Assembly: GCA_947467605.1 (NCBI GenBank)
Contig: CANIII010000018.1
Location: 1 to 64,000 of the forward strand
Source: Acidobacteriota bacterium
GTDB taxonomy: Bacteria; Acidobacteriota; Vicinamibacteria; Vicinamibacterales; SCN-69-37
Direction: 5' to 3'
Length of the DNA: 64,000 nt
Position numbers and translations under genes: made by a program
Notes under the pieces: generated by a model
Seen by the model: only the letters and a program-made list of their open reading frames with translations
Databases searched by the model: none
Told to the model about the DNA's origin: nothing
In this document: positions 27,901-37,039 of the stretch, piece by piece
How positions within the stretch are numbered: the first letter of the stretch is position 1
Layout: each line of letters opens with the position of its first letter

Positions 27901-28171
27901 TGTCGACGAGTGCCAACGAGAAGCCGGCCATTTCTGCAGTCACCAGATACGTGCCCGGCCGCACCGTGAAGAACTCGAAACCGCCTTCTTTGTTGCTGAC
28001 CTGTTCCGCCGAGACGCCAGTGCCCGTGTTCGTCAGAGTGACTTTTGCGCCGGGGACGACAGCACCGGTCTTGTCGCGCAACGCGCCGACGACCGATGCC
28101 GTTTCAAATTGCGCCCACGCCGGGACGCTGGAGAGCAGAAGCAGAGCGATCAGGATTGCCACGCGTTTCAT
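24926..28171 (-). CDS. TonB-dependent receptor, Oar-like, with N-terminal carboxypeptidase-regulatory domain
   Basis: 1081 residues with a Shine-Dalgarno (GAGGTGG) close to the ATG. A signal peptide (ILIALLLLSSVPAWAQ) is followed by a CarboxypepD_reg domain (VGALRDKTGAVVPGAKVTL), a plug with ALNGREYSQLALLTPGV, and a barrel ending in QLGAKFVW. It is paralogous to the receptor at 12103. As the first gene of the operon with a glycerophosphodiesterase and a phosphatase, it may bring in a phosphorus-containing ligand such as glycerophosphodiesters, or anchor the enzymes' substrate (inference from operon only). Confidence 0.95.
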   Translation of the reverse strand: MKRVAILIALLLLSSVPAWAQFETASVVGALRDKTGAVVPGAKVTLTNTGTGVSAEQVSNKEGGFEFFTVRPGTYLVTAEMAGFSLALVDNITVQVGARQRIDVTMAVGAVTERVEVKAGSAMLDTDSSQRSQVITGDQMRQLALNGREYSQLALLTPGVRQSSLNKITNGTPREGAFNVNGLRSVFNNFMIDGVDNNAYGTSNQGFSNQVMQPSPDAVDEFRVVTNNQSAEFGRAAGATVNVAYRSGTNQLHGSGWEFFRDTKLNAETYFKPVDGSKPPLRRNQFGAVLGGPIAKNKAFFFADYEAFRQNRKLPSFATIPTAAQKNGVLTVDVRNPRTGVVYPAGTPIAMTAFARKVLSGLPDPNIAGAANNYQILQEFTNESNKAGGKLDLKVNSSLSLFGRYGFRNLDTVDQAPVPLPSGGGGNGNIYARNKQLVTGATYTPTATSLLEVRFGWSSTEGGKNPPALGSTDDFGLSGLPTDPRIAGGLPSQTITGITALGRQATNPQWQYPTVYNPKVNYTWLMGRQSFKAGYEYQYINVEVQDVNPLFGLDTYSGQFSRPTGAASNNLYNLSDFMFGLRSNYALSTLFVANVRQDMHFAYLQDDIRVNDQLTVNAGLRYEYATPLFEKNNRLTNYDPATNKMITASSGSMYDRALVNPDRNNFAPRVGFAYSATPQTVVRGGWGIGYVHSNRIGSANLLAINGPQVVRASVAQSDPTSASFRTTESGYPIGLTDPASFNTATALISYIPKDYHSSMVQSWYASVQQKLGANLLIDVAYVGNKASDLLMVGNLNQAAVNNAAGSLSLASRRPIAGFGDITYVFNGGRSQYKALQMKAEWRSRDLTLLSSLTLSESKDNAALALDNQNGNFPGPQDVNNLDADFGLSGYHQPYNSTTSFVWSLPFGKGRRWGNDWSMPLDLLFGGWQLSGVNTMTPGEAVTFTYSPGSTFQVSSITNDFSGANNYRPNVTCDPYADAASKANLVWFNAACVSVPTSPSQPFGDAKRNSVRGPNFRQFDAALIKQVTLPRHSRLELRLEAFNLFNRVNYGPPNGNRSSAAFGTITSTYEARQLQLGAKFVW

Positions 28172-28272
28172 CAGGCCACCTCAGCAAGTGAGCCTGCATT
28201 GTGAGGATGCGCGCGCGACAGTTCAGCGAAGGACGCGTAACGAGCGACTAAACTCTTTGTGGCAACGTCGTT

Positions 28273-28719
28273 TCACTCTTCAAGCAGGATCAGCGGCTTG
28301 GCCTTGCCGCGGAACCCGCGGTCGAATGTGACGATGGTCAACTGTGAGGTATCCGCAAAGGCGGTCAGATAGGCGTCGGCCCAGACCTTGGGCGACGCCG
28401 TCTTCAAGCGCGTCAGCGAGCGGAAACGACGGTCGATCCCTGGCGGTTCCTCCAGGAACCCGACTCGCGCGTCCTCCATCCACCGATCGTAGACGGCCCA
28501 GGCTTCCGGTTGATGCATGACGTCGTCGCCCATGACCGCTTCGGCGGTGAGCAGGCGAAGGAAGCCGAGTTGGGTGAAGCGGCAGAAGTGGAACCGCGCG
28601 TCCGGCCGGAGCGTGTTGAACCAGTCTCGGGCGATGTCGTGATGCACATGTCCCGCGTGCGTCAGCGCGACCCAGACGTTGATGTCAGGGAAAAGAAATG
28701 ACGTCGTAAATCCGGGCAT
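28273..28719 (-). CDS. PIN-domain (VapC-like) toxin
   Basis: 148 residues. The PIN core begins FLFPDINVWVALTHAGHVHH with the first Asp, then RFTQLGFLRLLT, and the late acidic cluster PKVWADAYLTAFADTS and LTIVTFDRGFRG. This is the subgroup with DxNVWxAL, common among VapC-like toxins of GC-rich bacteria. The start overlaps the preceding antitoxin gene by 35 nt. Probable Mg-dependent RNase. Confidence 0.9.
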   Translation of the reverse strand: MPGFTTSFLFPDINVWVALTHAGHVHHDIARDWFNTLRPDARFHFCRFTQLGFLRLLTAEAVMGDDVMHQPEAWAVYDRWMEDARVGFLEEPPGIDRRFRSLTRLKTASPKVWADAYLTAFADTSQLTIVTFDRGFRGKAKPLILLEE

Positions 28720-28915
28720 GGTCGATCCGAATGGCGCCTGGACGTTTCGATCGGACGAGCGGAAGCGTCACCGGCCGTCCCGCGCTCGCAGCAGTGGACT
28801 TGAGCACCTGCTCGACGCCCTGAAGAATCAGCGTCTTTGCCGGACGCCCCTCTTCTGCCGCCCGCGCCTTGAGCCGCCGATACATCGCGTCCGGAATGTC
28901 GATCGTTGTCCGCAC
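28685..28915 (-). CDS. VapB-like ribbon-helix-helix antitoxin
   Basis: 76 residues from GTG 28915. The N-terminus MRTTIDIPDAMYRRLKARAA is a typical RHH beta-strand and helix, with a second helix (RPAKTLILQGVEQVLK). The C-terminal portion (DHARIYDVISFP) is presumed to bind the PIN toxin. There is no convincing Shine-Dalgarno. A 14-bp palindrome lies 11 nt upstream. It is transcribed with the overlapping PIN gene. Confidence 0.85.
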   Translation of the reverse strand: MRTTIDIPDAMYRRLKARAAEEGRPAKTLILQGVEQVLKSTAASAGRPVTLPLVRSKRPGAIRIDHARIYDVISFP

Positions 28916-28925
28916 GTCTCATGCT

Positions 28926-28939
28926 GCCATATTTATGGC
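28926..28939. promoter_or_regulatory. Palindrome GCCATA-TT-TATGGC upstream of the antitoxin
   Basis: A perfect 6-bp inverted repeat with a 2-nt centre sits just before the antitoxin start and overlaps the stop codon of the upstream exported protein. Its position fits an autoregulatory operator for the toxin-antitoxin pair. Confidence 0.45.
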
Positions 28940-29430
28940 TGGGCGATCAATCTGGATCGCTTCCTGTGCTCGGCGATCCACTTCTCGACTTGCTTCGCGA
29001 CGTCGGCGGCGGCCGCCTTCCAGCCACCGGCCGACTCGCGCGCGACGTTCTTGTTGGTGATTTCGACGTCGGTCCCGCCCGATGACAGGGTCACCGTGAG
29101 ATGCAACTCGCGAATCGGGCCCGGCGTCGGCGATCCCATGCGGCCCGTGGAGACGACGCCAATCGCAACCTTCGGCACCGTGACGGCGCGGTCCATCACC
29201 GTGACCACCACATCTGCCTGCTCCTCCGCCGTCAGTACGAAGTCCTTCCTCTTGTCGGCGAAGATCTTGCTCAGGTCCTTGGCCGACTCCCGAAGGTCGG
29301 CTGCACCTGCGTCGCCTGCGGGCAGCACGCACACGCGGATCAGCGCCTCGGCCGGTGCCGGGGCCTGCGCGGCGAGCGAGGCTGTGAGCACGGCGAGAAT
29401 TCCCAGCGACTTGATCAGTGTGTTGCGCAT
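28933..29430 (-). CDS. Small exported protein of unknown function
   Basis: 165 residues from ATG 29430, which directly starts a signal peptide (MRNTLIKSLGILAVLTASLAAQA). TATACC lies 6 nt upstream with no Shine-Dalgarno. The mature part alternates helices and strands: LIRVCVLPAGDAGAADLRE, then ADVVVTVMDRAVTVP, LHLTVTLSSGGTDVEITNK and a helical end with AAADVAKQVEKWI. It resembles small periplasmic proteins seen in Acidobacteriota, but I cannot assign a family. The single Cys near the mature N-terminus is not in a lipobox. Confidence 0.8.
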   Translation of the reverse strand: MRNTLIKSLGILAVLTASLAAQAPAPAEALIRVCVLPAGDAGAADLRESAKDLSKIFADKRKDFVLTAEEQADVVVTVMDRAVTVPKVAIGVVSTGRMGSPTPGPIRELHLTVTLSSGGTDVEITNKNVARESAGGWKAAAADVAKQVEKWIAEHRKRSRLIAQP

Positions 29431-29467
29431 GGCAGTGGTATACCACGGCGTTGGTTCGGCCGGACCT

Positions 29468-30304
29468 TTAGGTCCGGGGTGTGGCAAGCGCTACGATCTG
29501 CCGCGCGTGCACTTTCTTAAACCTCACGCGTCGCCACGCTTCCCACACATTGCCCACCATCAAACCGGCGAGCAGGTAGTAGACGACGCCTGACGTTTCA
29601 AAAAGACCGAAGCTGACGATGGCGACGAGGACACCGCAGAAGACCTGATCTTTGTACTTGATGGGCGCGGTCGGTGGATCGGTCAACATGAAGAACGCGA
29701 AGTACAACACCGCGTGCAGATCGGGCGCGCGGAAGATCTCGACCACGTGGCGTGGGTCACCGACGTACGCGGTGATTGTGAAGAGCGCGTAGTACACGCC
29801 AAGAAACGCGAGCACGAGCGGCATCTTGTTCACGCGGTCGGCGATGAACACACCGGTGACGAATACCGCCGAGATCGCCCACATCGGCAACTCAGGCAAT
29901 GCGCCCCACCAGCTCTGACCCGTGTTGAATGCGTAGTACGACACGATCAACGCAAGCGCCGCAGGGTTGAAGACATTGGCCGCCTTGGTCCGCACGACGT
30001 ACTTACTCAACACGGCGATCGCGGCGGTCGCACCGGGCACCCACCACGGCTCGAACGGGCTCAACACCATCGCAACGATGAGGGCGGTGAGCACGGCGCC
30101 ACTCGGAAACTCCCAGCGGGGATGACGCCATCGCAAAATCAACACGTCGATCACACCCGCCGCCACCACGGCACTGACGAGGCCCGGCAGCACAAGCATG
30201 CCGCCCGACCACGGCGAGGCCGCAGCCACCAGCAGGATCAGCAGCAACGTGAGGAGACCTTTGGGCGTCCTGAAGAACTTGCGCACTGCCTGGGTTCTAC
30301 TCAT
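29468..30304 (-). CDS. RnfD/NqrB-family membrane protein
   Basis: 278 residues from ATG 30304, which overlaps the ApbE stop by 8 nt; a TTG/ATG-type start further upstream (30325) is less likely. About nine to ten membrane helices. RnfD/NqrB hallmarks are present: VFNPAALALIVSYYAF (NPAA motif), FPSGAVLTALIVAMVLSP, and YFAFFMLTDPPTAPIKYKDQ (the TDPPTAP loop). It lacks the S/T-G-A-T flavinylation motif of full RnfD/NqrB. The nearest match, PGATAA, has Pro at the key position, so it probably does not carry covalent FMN. It is the third gene of a cluster with an FMN-binding domain protein and ApbE and would be the membrane electron conduit. Confidence 0.88.
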   Translation of the reverse strand: MSRTQAVRKFFRTPKGLLTLLLILLVAAASPWSGGMLVLPGLVSAVVAAGVIDVLILRWRHPRWEFPSGAVLTALIVAMVLSPFEPWWVPGATAAIAVLSKYVVRTKAANVFNPAALALIVSYYAFNTGQSWWGALPELPMWAISAVFVTGVFIADRVNKMPLVLAFLGVYYALFTITAYVGDPRHVVEIFRAPDLHAVLYFAFFMLTDPPTAPIKYKDQVFCGVLVAIVSFGLFETSGVVYYLLAGLMVGNVWEAWRRVRFKKVHARQIVALATPRT

Positions 30305-31199
30305 CCCGCAGGCCGTTCGTTTCACATCGTTCCAGATTCGACGTGAAGATCAGCGCCTCCAGCCCCAGACTCTCGCAGAGTTCGATGCCACCCGTTGCGC
30401 CCATCACAAACGCAGCCGTCGCCACAGCATCCGCCAGCATGGCCGTCGGCGCCACCACCGTGGCACTCGCCGCCGACTCTGCCGACGCGCCGGTGCGAGG
30501 ATCAAGGATGTGATGTCCTGCAGATTTTCGCCGCTCGTAGTCGCCCGAGGTGCACACGGCCTTGTCAGACACCCGCAGCACATCAATCAACTGGCCGTCC
30601 TGACGTGGATGGCGAATGCCGACAGACCACGCTTCCCCATCGACATTCCGGCCGCCGAGATAGAGATCACCGCCCGCGTCGATCGCGAAGTCGCGATAGG
30701 GCATCAACTCCTTCGCCGCCATATCGATCGCCAATCCCTTCGCGACCGCACCGAGATCGAGCACGAGCGGCCGCTTCAACGTGATGGTCTTGGCCTCCAC
30801 GTCGCACTCAACATCTCGAAAACTCACATCGTCTGGCTGATCCACCGGGGTCGCGACCTCAGCACCGGTGCGGTGCTCGCGATTGAAGCCCCGTATCTCC
30901 ATGGCATGGCCGACGGTCGGATCAAACGCGCCGTCAGTCTCTTCGGCCACGGCGAGCGCAAAATGCACCGCTTCAAACAACAGATCGCTCGCACCGACGG
31001 CCAAGCCGACGTGTCGCGTCAGGCGCATCAACTCGCTGTCGGAATCAAAGCGGCTGCAGCGTGCTTCCACATCGTGAAACCACGCGAACGCGCGATCGAG
31101 AGCGCTTGATGCGCCTGTCGATGCTGATGATCCAACGATGGTGATGGTGACAACGGTGCCGAGGACGATTTCACTGCGAGAGGTCGTGCCGGTGGTCAC
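30297..31199 (-). CDS. apbE: FAD:protein FMN transferase (ApbE)
   Basis: 300 residues from GTG 31199, whose GTGA overlaps the TGA of the upstream gene by 4 nt. ApbE signatures: LGTVVTITI at the N-terminus, LDLGAVAKGLAID (DxGxxxKG), DAGGDLYLGG, the substrate loop around TSGDYER, and HHILDPRTG (HIxDPxTG). There is no signal or lipobox in this start choice. The enzyme attaches FMN from FAD to Thr/Ser in an S/T-GAT-x-S/T motif. The upstream gene encodes exactly such a motif (SGATQS), so it is the likely substrate. Confidence 0.94.
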   Translation of the reverse strand: MTTGTTSRSEIVLGTVVTITIVGSSASTGASSALDRAFAWFHDVEARCSRFDSDSELMRLTRHVGLAVGASDLLFEAVHFALAVAEETDGAFDPTVGHAMEIRGFNREHRTGAEVATPVDQPDDVSFRDVECDVEAKTITLKRPLVLDLGAVAKGLAIDMAAKELMPYRDFAIDAGGDLYLGGRNVDGEAWSVGIRHPRQDGQLIDVLRVSDKAVCTSGDYERRKSAGHHILDPRTGASAESAASATVVAPTAMLADAVATAAFVMGATGGIELCESLGLEALIFTSNLERCETNGLRDE

Positions 31200-31972
31200 T
31201 TCGCTTTGTTGAGTGCGTCGACGACGGCCCAGTAGAAGGCATTGGCGCTTTGGGTCGCGCCGCTGACGTAGTCGACCTCCGGGCCCTGACGCGTGAGTAC
31301 CTGTCCCGGCAAATGCGCGACCCACGAGCACGAGTAACGCGTCCAGCACTGCGCGATCGACGTCGCAACGATACGACCGTCTTTCACAGTGACGGAGGCT
31401 TGAATGTCGCCATGACGCGACGTGCCCCAACCGAGGAACGTGCCGTCGTTGTAGTGCTCCTTCGGCCAGAGCAGGCCGGCGGGCTTTTCTTTCTCTTCGG
31501 ATTTGGTCGCGGTGTGCGGCGCGGAAGTGTCGGGCGTCGTGCCGGCCGCGGGTGCGGATGTCGCCGGCTCGGCCGCTGTTGCAGGCGCGGGAGTCTCAGT
31601 GGCCGCTGTGTGCGTCTTGTCCTGGGCGGCTGGCGTTGCGGCGGTCGCTGCTGTCACCGTCGTCGCGGTCGGCATCGTCGCCGCTGTGGCCGGCCCCGCC
31701 TCGGGCTTCGGCATGACCGGCGATGTCAGCGCCGCAGCCGTCTTCGTCTCGGGGCGAGTCGGCGGTTCGATGCGATCCGGGGTGCGTGTTTCACCGGCCG
31801 TCGGCGGCGCAGGCATGGACGGCCGACGCTCGCGATCGTTCGACGCCTCTTCCAGTTTCGCGGCCGCAGCACGCGTCTTCATGAAGCCCGCCGCGTAGAC
31901 CACGAGGATCGCGGCGGAACTCAGTGTGACGAGGCTGTTCGCGACTTTCCTGTTGCCAGCGCTTGGGGCCAT
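31196..31972 (-). CDS. Membrane-anchored FMN-binding-domain protein (flavinylation substrate)
   Basis: 258 residues. An N-terminal membrane segment (LVTLSSAAILVVYAAGF) is followed by a ~110-residue Ala/Thr/Pro-rich linker (residues ~50-150) that could span the periplasm. A C-terminal FMN-binding domain follows: YNDGTFLGWGTSRHGDIQ, VTVKDGRIVATSIAQCW, then PEVDYVSGATQSANAFYW. SGATQS matches the ApbE target motif, with the Thr as attachment site. Two Cys (QCWTRYSCSW) inside the domain are unusual and could form a disulfide. It is the first gene of the flavin cluster and begins 12 nt after ilvC, so read-through from the ilv operon is likely. Confidence 0.9.
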   Translation of the reverse strand: MAPSAGNRKVANSLVTLSSAAILVVYAAGFMKTRAAAAKLEEASNDRERRPSMPAPPTAGETRTPDRIEPPTRPETKTAAALTSPVMPKPEAGPATAATMPTATTVTAATAATPAAQDKTHTAATETPAPATAAEPATSAPAAGTTPDTSAPHTATKSEEKEKPAGLLWPKEHYNDGTFLGWGTSRHGDIQASVTVKDGRIVATSIAQCWTRYSCSWVAHLPGQVLTRQGPEVDYVSGATQSANAFYWAVVDALNKAK

Positions 31973-31984
31973 GCGTGCCGGAGA

Positions 31985-33043
31985 TTATGGCGTACTTGTG
32001 GCCAGTTGAGCGCGCTCGTGGCGTTCGAGCTCCCCATTGGCCTTCACCGTCACTGGTTGCACGAACGGCATCATCTTCCGGAGCTCCGCACCGACCTGCT
32101 CAATCGGCTGGGTGCGCTCACCGGACCGCTGCGCGTTAAACCAGGGACGGCCGGCCTCGTGCTCGCCAATCCACTGCTTCGCATAACGACCGTCGCGGAT
32201 CTCAGCGAGCATCTTCCGCATCTCCGCGCGCGTCTCGTCGGTGACGATGCGCGGGCCGCCGGTGTAGTCGCCGTACTCGGCGGTGTCGCTGATGGAGTGA
32301 CGCATGTAGCTCAGACCGCCCTGATAGATCAGGTCCACGATCAGCTTCAGCTCGTGGAGGCACTCGAAGTACGCGATCTCGGGTTGGTACCCGGCATCGA
32401 CGAGCGTCTGAAACCCCGCCTTGATCAGCGCGCTGACGCCGCCGCAGAGCACGACCTGCTCGCCGAAGAGATCCGTCTCTGTTTCTTCAGCGAATGTGGT
32501 TTCGACGACGCCGGCGCGCGTGACGCCGATGCCCCAGGCGTACGACAGCGCGAGTGCGAGTGCGTTGCCGGTGGCGTTCTGGTGAACGGCTACGAGCGCT
32601 GGTGTGCCGCCGCCCTCAACGAAGAGCTCGCGCACGCGATGGCCTGGTGATTTCGGCGCCACCATGACGACATCGACGTTCGCGGGCGGCGTGATCGTGC
32701 CGTAGCGAATGTTGAAGCCGTGCGCGAAGAGCAGTGTCTTTCCTGCGGCCAGATGCGGTGCGATCGACTCGCGATAGAGCGCAGACTGCGCCGTGTCGGG
32801 CACAAGCACGACGAGCACATCGCCCCAGGCGGCCGCGTCTGCGGGCGCAAGCACGGTGAGACCGGCGGCACGTGCGCGCGCGATCGACGCGCTGCCCTGA
32901 GGCAGTGCGACTCGAACAGTCACACCACTGTCTTTGAGGTTCAGCGCATGTGCGTGCCCCTGAGAACCGTAGCCAAACACGGCGACGCGTTTCTGGCGGA
33001 TGAGGGACTGATCGGCGTCGCGGTCGTAGTACATCGTGGCCAT
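31985..33043 (-). CDS. ilvC: Ketol-acid reductoisomerase
   Basis: 352 residues, with GGAG before the ATG. The N-terminal Rossmann domain has [18 protein letters not shown]. The KARI domain shows the catalytic Asp/Glu residues in [14 protein letters not shown] and the class I segment [18 protein letters not shown]. It converts acetolactate or acetohydroxybutyrate to the dihydroxy acid with NAD(P)H and Mg in the valine/isoleucine pathway. It is the last ilv gene, 32 nt behind ilvN. Confidence 0.97.
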   Translation of the reverse strand: MATMYYDRDADQSLIRQKRVAVFGYGSQGHAHALNLKDSGVTVRVALPQGSASIARARAAGLTVLAPADAAAWGDVLVVLVPDTAQSALYRESIAPHLAAGKTLLFAHGFNIRYGTITPPANVDVVMVAPKSPGHRVRELFVEGGGTPALVAVHQNATGNALALALSYAWGIGVTRAGVVETTFAEETETDLFGEQVVLCGGVSALIKAGFQTLVDAGYQPEIAYFECLHELKLIVDLIYQGGLSYMRHSISDTAEYGDYTGGPRIVTDETRAEMRKMLAEIRDGRYAKQWIGEHEAGRPWFNAQRSGERTQPIEQVGAELRKMMPFVQPVTVKANGELERHERAQLATSTP

Positions 33044-33075
33044 TGCTTGTCTCCAGAATGCGAAGGGAAACTTCG

Positions 33076-33621
33076 TTACACGGAATACGCGATGTTCTCG
33101 TCGGCGTCAGCCACGACCGTCGTTGTCTCTGTCGTTGGACCGAGGCCTGAGCCTCGCGTCATCGCGAGGCAACCGGTGCGCGCCATCTCCGTGACACCGA
33201 ATGGTCGAAGCGCGTCGAGCAGGCTGTCGATCTTGTCTTCGGTGCCGGTCGCTTCGATGATCAACGACTCGGCGGCGACGTCGAGGACGCGCGCGCGAAA
33301 GACGTCAGCGAGTTGGACGATCTGGCTCCGCTGCTCGAGCGTGGCCGAGATCTTCAGCAGCGCGAGTTCGCGATACACCGCCGGCGCCGCCGACAGGTTT
33401 TCGACGCGCTGCACGTGGAAGATCTTGCGGAGGTTCGCTTCGATGCGTGGCGCGGCCGCGGGCTCCGCGTCGATCACGAGCGTCATTCGCGACGTGCCGG
33501 GCTGATGTGTGTGCCCGACGGTCAGCGACTCAATGTTGTAGTTGCGGCGGCGCACGAGCGACGCCACCTGGTTCAGGACGCCCGGCTGGTCGTCGACAAG
33601 CGCGATGAACGTGATTTGCAT
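33076..33621 (-). CDS. ilvN: Acetolactate synthase small (regulatory) subunit
   Basis: 181 residues. The N-terminal ACT domain ([20 protein letters not shown], then [12 protein letters not shown]) binds the feedback inhibitor valine. The C-terminal regulatory domain follows ([36 protein letters not shown]). It controls the IlvB catalytic subunit. Its start overlaps the end of ilvB by 49 nt as read, which suggests coupled translation. The IlvB tail in that overlap is Ser/Thr/Arg-rich and of low conservation. Confidence 0.95.
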   Translation of the reverse strand: MQITFIALVDDQPGVLNQVASLVRRRNYNIESLTVGHTHQPGTSRMTLVIDAEPAAAPRIEANLRKIFHVQRVENLSAAPAVYRELALLKISATLEQRSQIVQLADVFRARVLDVAAESLIIEATGTEDKIDSLLDALRPFGVTEMARTGCLAMTRGSGLGPTTETTTVVADADENIAYSV

Positions 33622-35342
33622 CGATGAGTCTCTCTAGAGGTCGGAGCGGTCTCAGCCAGCACCGACGGACGTTGGATCATGTGGTGGAGGTCCGCACCCG
33701 CGGGCACCATCGGGTACACGGTGTCTTCCTGTTCGACCTGAAATTCGATGAGCACGGGCCCACGCGTGGCGCGCGCGGCGACGACCGCGGGCACAACATC
33801 AGCGCGCGAGGTGACGACGTGCGATGGCACGCCGTAGGCCTCAGCGATCTTCGCGAAGCTGGGGCTGAGGAGCGGCGTCGCCGCGTAGCGGCGCTCGTAG
33901 AAGAACTCCTGCCACTGCCGCACCATGCCGAGGTAGCCGTTGTTGATGACGGCGATCTTGATGTCGAGCGACTCCTGCACCGCCGTCGCAATCTCGGCCA
34001 TCGTCATTTGAAACCCGCCGTCGCCGGCAATGACCCACACTTCGGCATCGGGCCGCGCCATCTTCGCGCCGATCGCGGCCGGCAGCGCGAAACCCATCGT
34101 GCCGAGGCCGCCGGACGTGATCAGTGATCGCGTCGCATCGTGACGGTAGTACTGCGCTTCCCACATTTGATGCTGACCGACGTCAGTGACGACAACGGCA
34201 GAGCCATTGGTCGCACGCCAGAGGTCGTGGATCACGTGCGCGGCGTAGAGGTGGCCGTTGTCTGGCAGATTCTGAATGTCCCGCACGGCCGAGTCGCCGC
34301 GAAGGTCAGCGATGTGTCCGCGCCACTCGCGGTAGTCGCCCGGCTCAATCGTGCGATTCCATGCACGCAGCACGTCGCCGACGTCGGCCACCATGCCGAC
34401 ATCTACGGGGACGTTCTTGCCAATCTCGGCGGCGTCGATGTCGATGTGAATCTTCTTTGCGTGAAGCGCGTAGGTCTTGAGGTTGCCGGTTACGCGATCG
34501 TCAAAGCGCATGCCGAGTGCGATGAGCAGATCCGATTCCTGGATCGCGGTGTTGACCCACGCTTCGCCGTGCATGCCCATCATCCCGATGTTCAGCGGAT
34601 GTGAACCGGGAAAGGCACCGATGCCGAGGAGCGTCATTGCGACGGGAATGCCTGAGCGCTCGGCGAAGATTCGGAAGTCGTTCTCGGCGTTCGCCAGCGT
34701 GAGACCGTGGCCGGCGAGGATCACCGGGCGGCGCGCGTCGCGGATCAGCGCGAGTGTCTCGTCGAACGAGCGCCCGCAGAGCGAAGCTGTCTCGATCGCT
34801 GGCAACGCGGGCCACGCCTCATCGTCAAAATCGCACTGCGACTGCTGCGCGTCTTTGGTGATGTCGATGAGCACGGGACCGGGGCGGCCGGAACGCGCGA
34901 TGTGGAACGCTTCGTGTACTGCGTGCGCGACGTCGGCGGCGCGCGTGACGAGGTAGTTGTGCTTCGTGATCGGCAGCGTGATGCCGGTGATGTCGGTTTC
35001 CTGAAATGCGTCGCTGCCGATGAGGCGGCTGCCGACCTGACCGGTAATGCAGACCATCGGGACCGAGTCCATCATCGCGGTGGCGATGCCGGTCACCATG
35101 TTCGTGGCACCGGGACCGCTTGTGGCCAGCGCCACGCCGACGCGGCCGCTGGCGCGCGCGTAGCCATCGGCCATGTGCGTGGCGCCCTGTTCGTGGCGCA
35201 CGAGGATATGGCGCAGCGGGTACTTCAGCATCGCGTCGTACGCCGGCAGAATGGCGCCACCCGGATACCCGAAGATGTCGGTGACACCTTCGCGGACGAC
35301 GCACTCCCAGAGAATCTCCGCGCCGGTCAATCGTTTCATCAT
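33573..35342 (-). CDS. ilvB: Acetolactate synthase large subunit
   Basis: 589 residues from ATG 35342, preceded by GAGGAG. This start forms an ATGA overlap with ilvD. ThDP-enzyme features: [15 protein letters not shown], the conserved Glu in [17 protein letters not shown], a central FAD-like domain ([26 protein letters not shown]), and the ThDP/Mg motif [20 protein letters not shown] through [12 protein letters not shown]. It condenses pyruvate with pyruvate or 2-oxobutyrate, the first common step of branched-chain amino acid synthesis. Confidence 0.97.
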   Translation of the reverse strand: MMKRLTGAEILWECVVREGVTDIFGYPGGAILPAYDAMLKYPLRHILVRHEQGATHMADGYARASGRVGVALATSGPGATNMVTGIATAMMDSVPMVCITGQVGSRLIGSDAFQETDITGITLPITKHNYLVTRAADVAHAVHEAFHIARSGRPGPVLIDITKDAQQSQCDFDDEAWPALPAIETASLCGRSFDETLALIRDARRPVILAGHGLTLANAENDFRIFAERSGIPVAMTLLGIGAFPGSHPLNIGMMGMHGEAWVNTAIQESDLLIALGMRFDDRVTGNLKTYALHAKKIHIDIDAAEIGKNVPVDVGMVADVGDVLRAWNRTIEPGDYREWRGHIADLRGDSAVRDIQNLPDNGHLYAAHVIHDLWRATNGSAVVVTDVGQHQMWEAQYYRHDATRSLITSGGLGTMGFALPAAIGAKMARPDAEVWVIAGDGGFQMTMAEIATAVQESLDIKIAVINNGYLGMVRQWQEFFYERRYAATPLLSPSFAKIAEAYGVPSHVVTSRADVVPAVVAARATRGPVLIEFQVEQEDTVYPMVPAGADLHHMIQRPSVLAETAPTSRETHRCKSRSSRLSTTSRAS

Positions 35343-37033
35343 GGGTGCTCCTCTGCGCCAGTCACCGCGCCGCACGCCGCCGATGAGACCAGACGGGCGT
35401 ATTTCGCCAGCACGCCATTCGCACGCACATCGATTGGGCCTTGGCGCGGCTCGGTCAGGCGCGCGGCGACCACGTCAGCTGCCACATTCAGATCGATGCG
35501 TCGCTCGGAAATGTTGATGTGAATCTCGTCGCCATCGCGTGCGGCCGCGATGGGGCCGCCAGAGGCGGCCTCCGGTGCAACGTGACCGACCATGAGGCCG
35601 CGCGTCGCGCCGGAGAAGCGGCCGTCGGTGACAAGCGCGACCGTGCCGTCGAGGCCGGCGCCCGCAAGTGCTGCGGTCACGGCGAGCATCTCGCGCATAC
35701 CAGGTCCGCCGCGCGGGCCTTCGTTGCGAATGACCAGCACATCACCGGCGTTGATGCCTCCGGCTTCGACGGCGGCAAAGGCCGCAGCTTCACCATCAAA
35801 CACACGGGCCGGACCCGTGTGCGTGAGGTGGCTGTGCCCGGCCACCTTCACCACAGCGCCATCGGGCGCGAGACTGCCGCGCAGGATCACGAGGCCTCCG
35901 GTCGTGGAGAGCGGATTGGCGAGCGGACGCACCACCTGCTGGCCGGGCACCTCTGATGCGTGCGTGATCTCATCGCCAAGCGTGCGACCTGTCACAGTGG
36001 CCGCAGCGGTGTGCAGCGCGCCAGCCTCGGCGAGTCTTTGGCCAACGAGCGCCGTGCCACCAGCGCGATAGAGATCGGTCGCAACAAAGCGACCGCCGGG
36101 TTTGAGATCAGCGAGCCACGGCACGCTCGCACTGATCCGATCGAAGTCGGCGAGATCCAGTACGATGCCGGCTTCACGCGCAATCGCGAGCAGATGCAGC
36201 ACCGCATTCGTGGAGCCGCCCGTGGCCGCGACCCAAGCAATCGCGTTTTCAAATGAATCGCGCGTGAGCAAGCGGCGCGGCGAGCGATTCTCGCGAATCA
36301 GCTCCACGACCAGCGCGCCGGCGTCGCGCGCCACACCGGGTTTGGCGGGATCGAGCGCCGGCACGCCGGCGCTACCCATCGGCGAGAGACCGAGGAACTC
36401 GCAGACACCAGCCATCGTGTTCGCGGTGAACTGACCGCCGCAGGCACCAGCGCCCGGGCACGCAGATTCTTCAAGCGTGAGCAATCGCTCGGATGTCATA
36501 CGGCCGCGCGCGTGCGCACCGACGGCTTCAAACACATCCTGAATCGTGACGTCGCGACCTTCAAATCGACCAGGCTCGATCGATCCACCGTAGAGCACAA
36601 GCCCCGGCACATCGAGCCGCGCCAGTGCCATTGCCGCGCCGGGAATCGTCTTGTCGCAACCGACAAGCACGATGACGCCGTCGAGTGCGTTGCCGTCAAC
36701 GACCAGTTCGATCGAATCGGCGATCAACTCTCGGCTCACGAGCGACATGCGCATGCCGGGCGTGCCCATCGTGATGCCGTCTGAAACCGAGACGGTGTTG
36801 AACTCCATCGGCGTGCCGCCGGCCGCACGGATGCCGTTGCGCACGTGCGTGGCAAGTTCTCGCAAATGGAAATTGCACGGACCGATCTCAGTCCAGGTGT
36901 TGGCGATCCCGATCAGCGGCTTGCGCAGGTCATCGGCACTGAACCCGGCGGCGCGGAGCATGGCGCGCGCCGGTGCACGGCGTGCACCATCGACCAGCGC
37001 GGCGCTTCGTCTGACGGGCGGTGACGATCCCAT
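35339..37033 (-). CDS. ilvD: Dihydroxy-acid dehydratase
   Basis: 564 residues. The IlvD/Edd signatures are [14 protein letters not shown], the cluster Cys regions (GCDKT and [17 protein letters not shown]), and [19 protein letters not shown]. It dehydrates dihydroxy acids to the 2-keto acids using an Fe-S cluster. It is the first gene of the ilvDBNC operon and ends in an ATGA overlap with ilvB. A strong promoter (TTGACG-18-TATAAC) lies directly upstream, with the hexamer ending 6 nt before the ATG, so the transcript is probably leaderless. Confidence 0.97.
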   Translation of the reverse strand: MGSSPPVRRSAALVDGARRAPARAMLRAAGFSADDLRKPLIGIANTWTEIGPCNFHLRELATHVRNGIRAAGGTPMEFNTVSVSDGITMGTPGMRMSLVSRELIADSIELVVDGNALDGVIVLVGCDKTIPGAAMALARLDVPGLVLYGGSIEPGRFEGRDVTIQDVFEAVGAHARGRMTSERLLTLEESACPGAGACGGQFTANTMAGVCEFLGLSPMGSAGVPALDPAKPGVARDAGALVVELIRENRSPRRLLTRDSFENAIAWVAATGGSTNAVLHLLAIAREAGIVLDLADFDRISASVPWLADLKPGGRFVATDLYRAGGTALVGQRLAEAGALHTAAATVTGRTLGDEITHASEVPGQQVVRPLANPLSTTGGLVILRGSLAPDGAVVKVAGHSHLTHTGPARVFDGEAAAFAAVEAGGINAGDVLVIRNEGPRGGPGMREMLAVTAALAGAGLDGTVALVTDGRFSGATRGLMVGHVAPEAASGGPIAAARDGDEIHINISERRIDLNVAADVVAARLTEPRQGPIDVRANGVLAKYARLVSSAACGAVTGAEEHP

Positions 37034-37039
37034 GCCCTT

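Noticed and set aside
30025-30045. Possible flavinylation motif (PGATAA) in the RnfD-like protein
   Set aside because: The residue before GAT is Pro, not Ser or Thr, and no Ser/Thr follows at the expected place, so it was not counted as an ApbE target.
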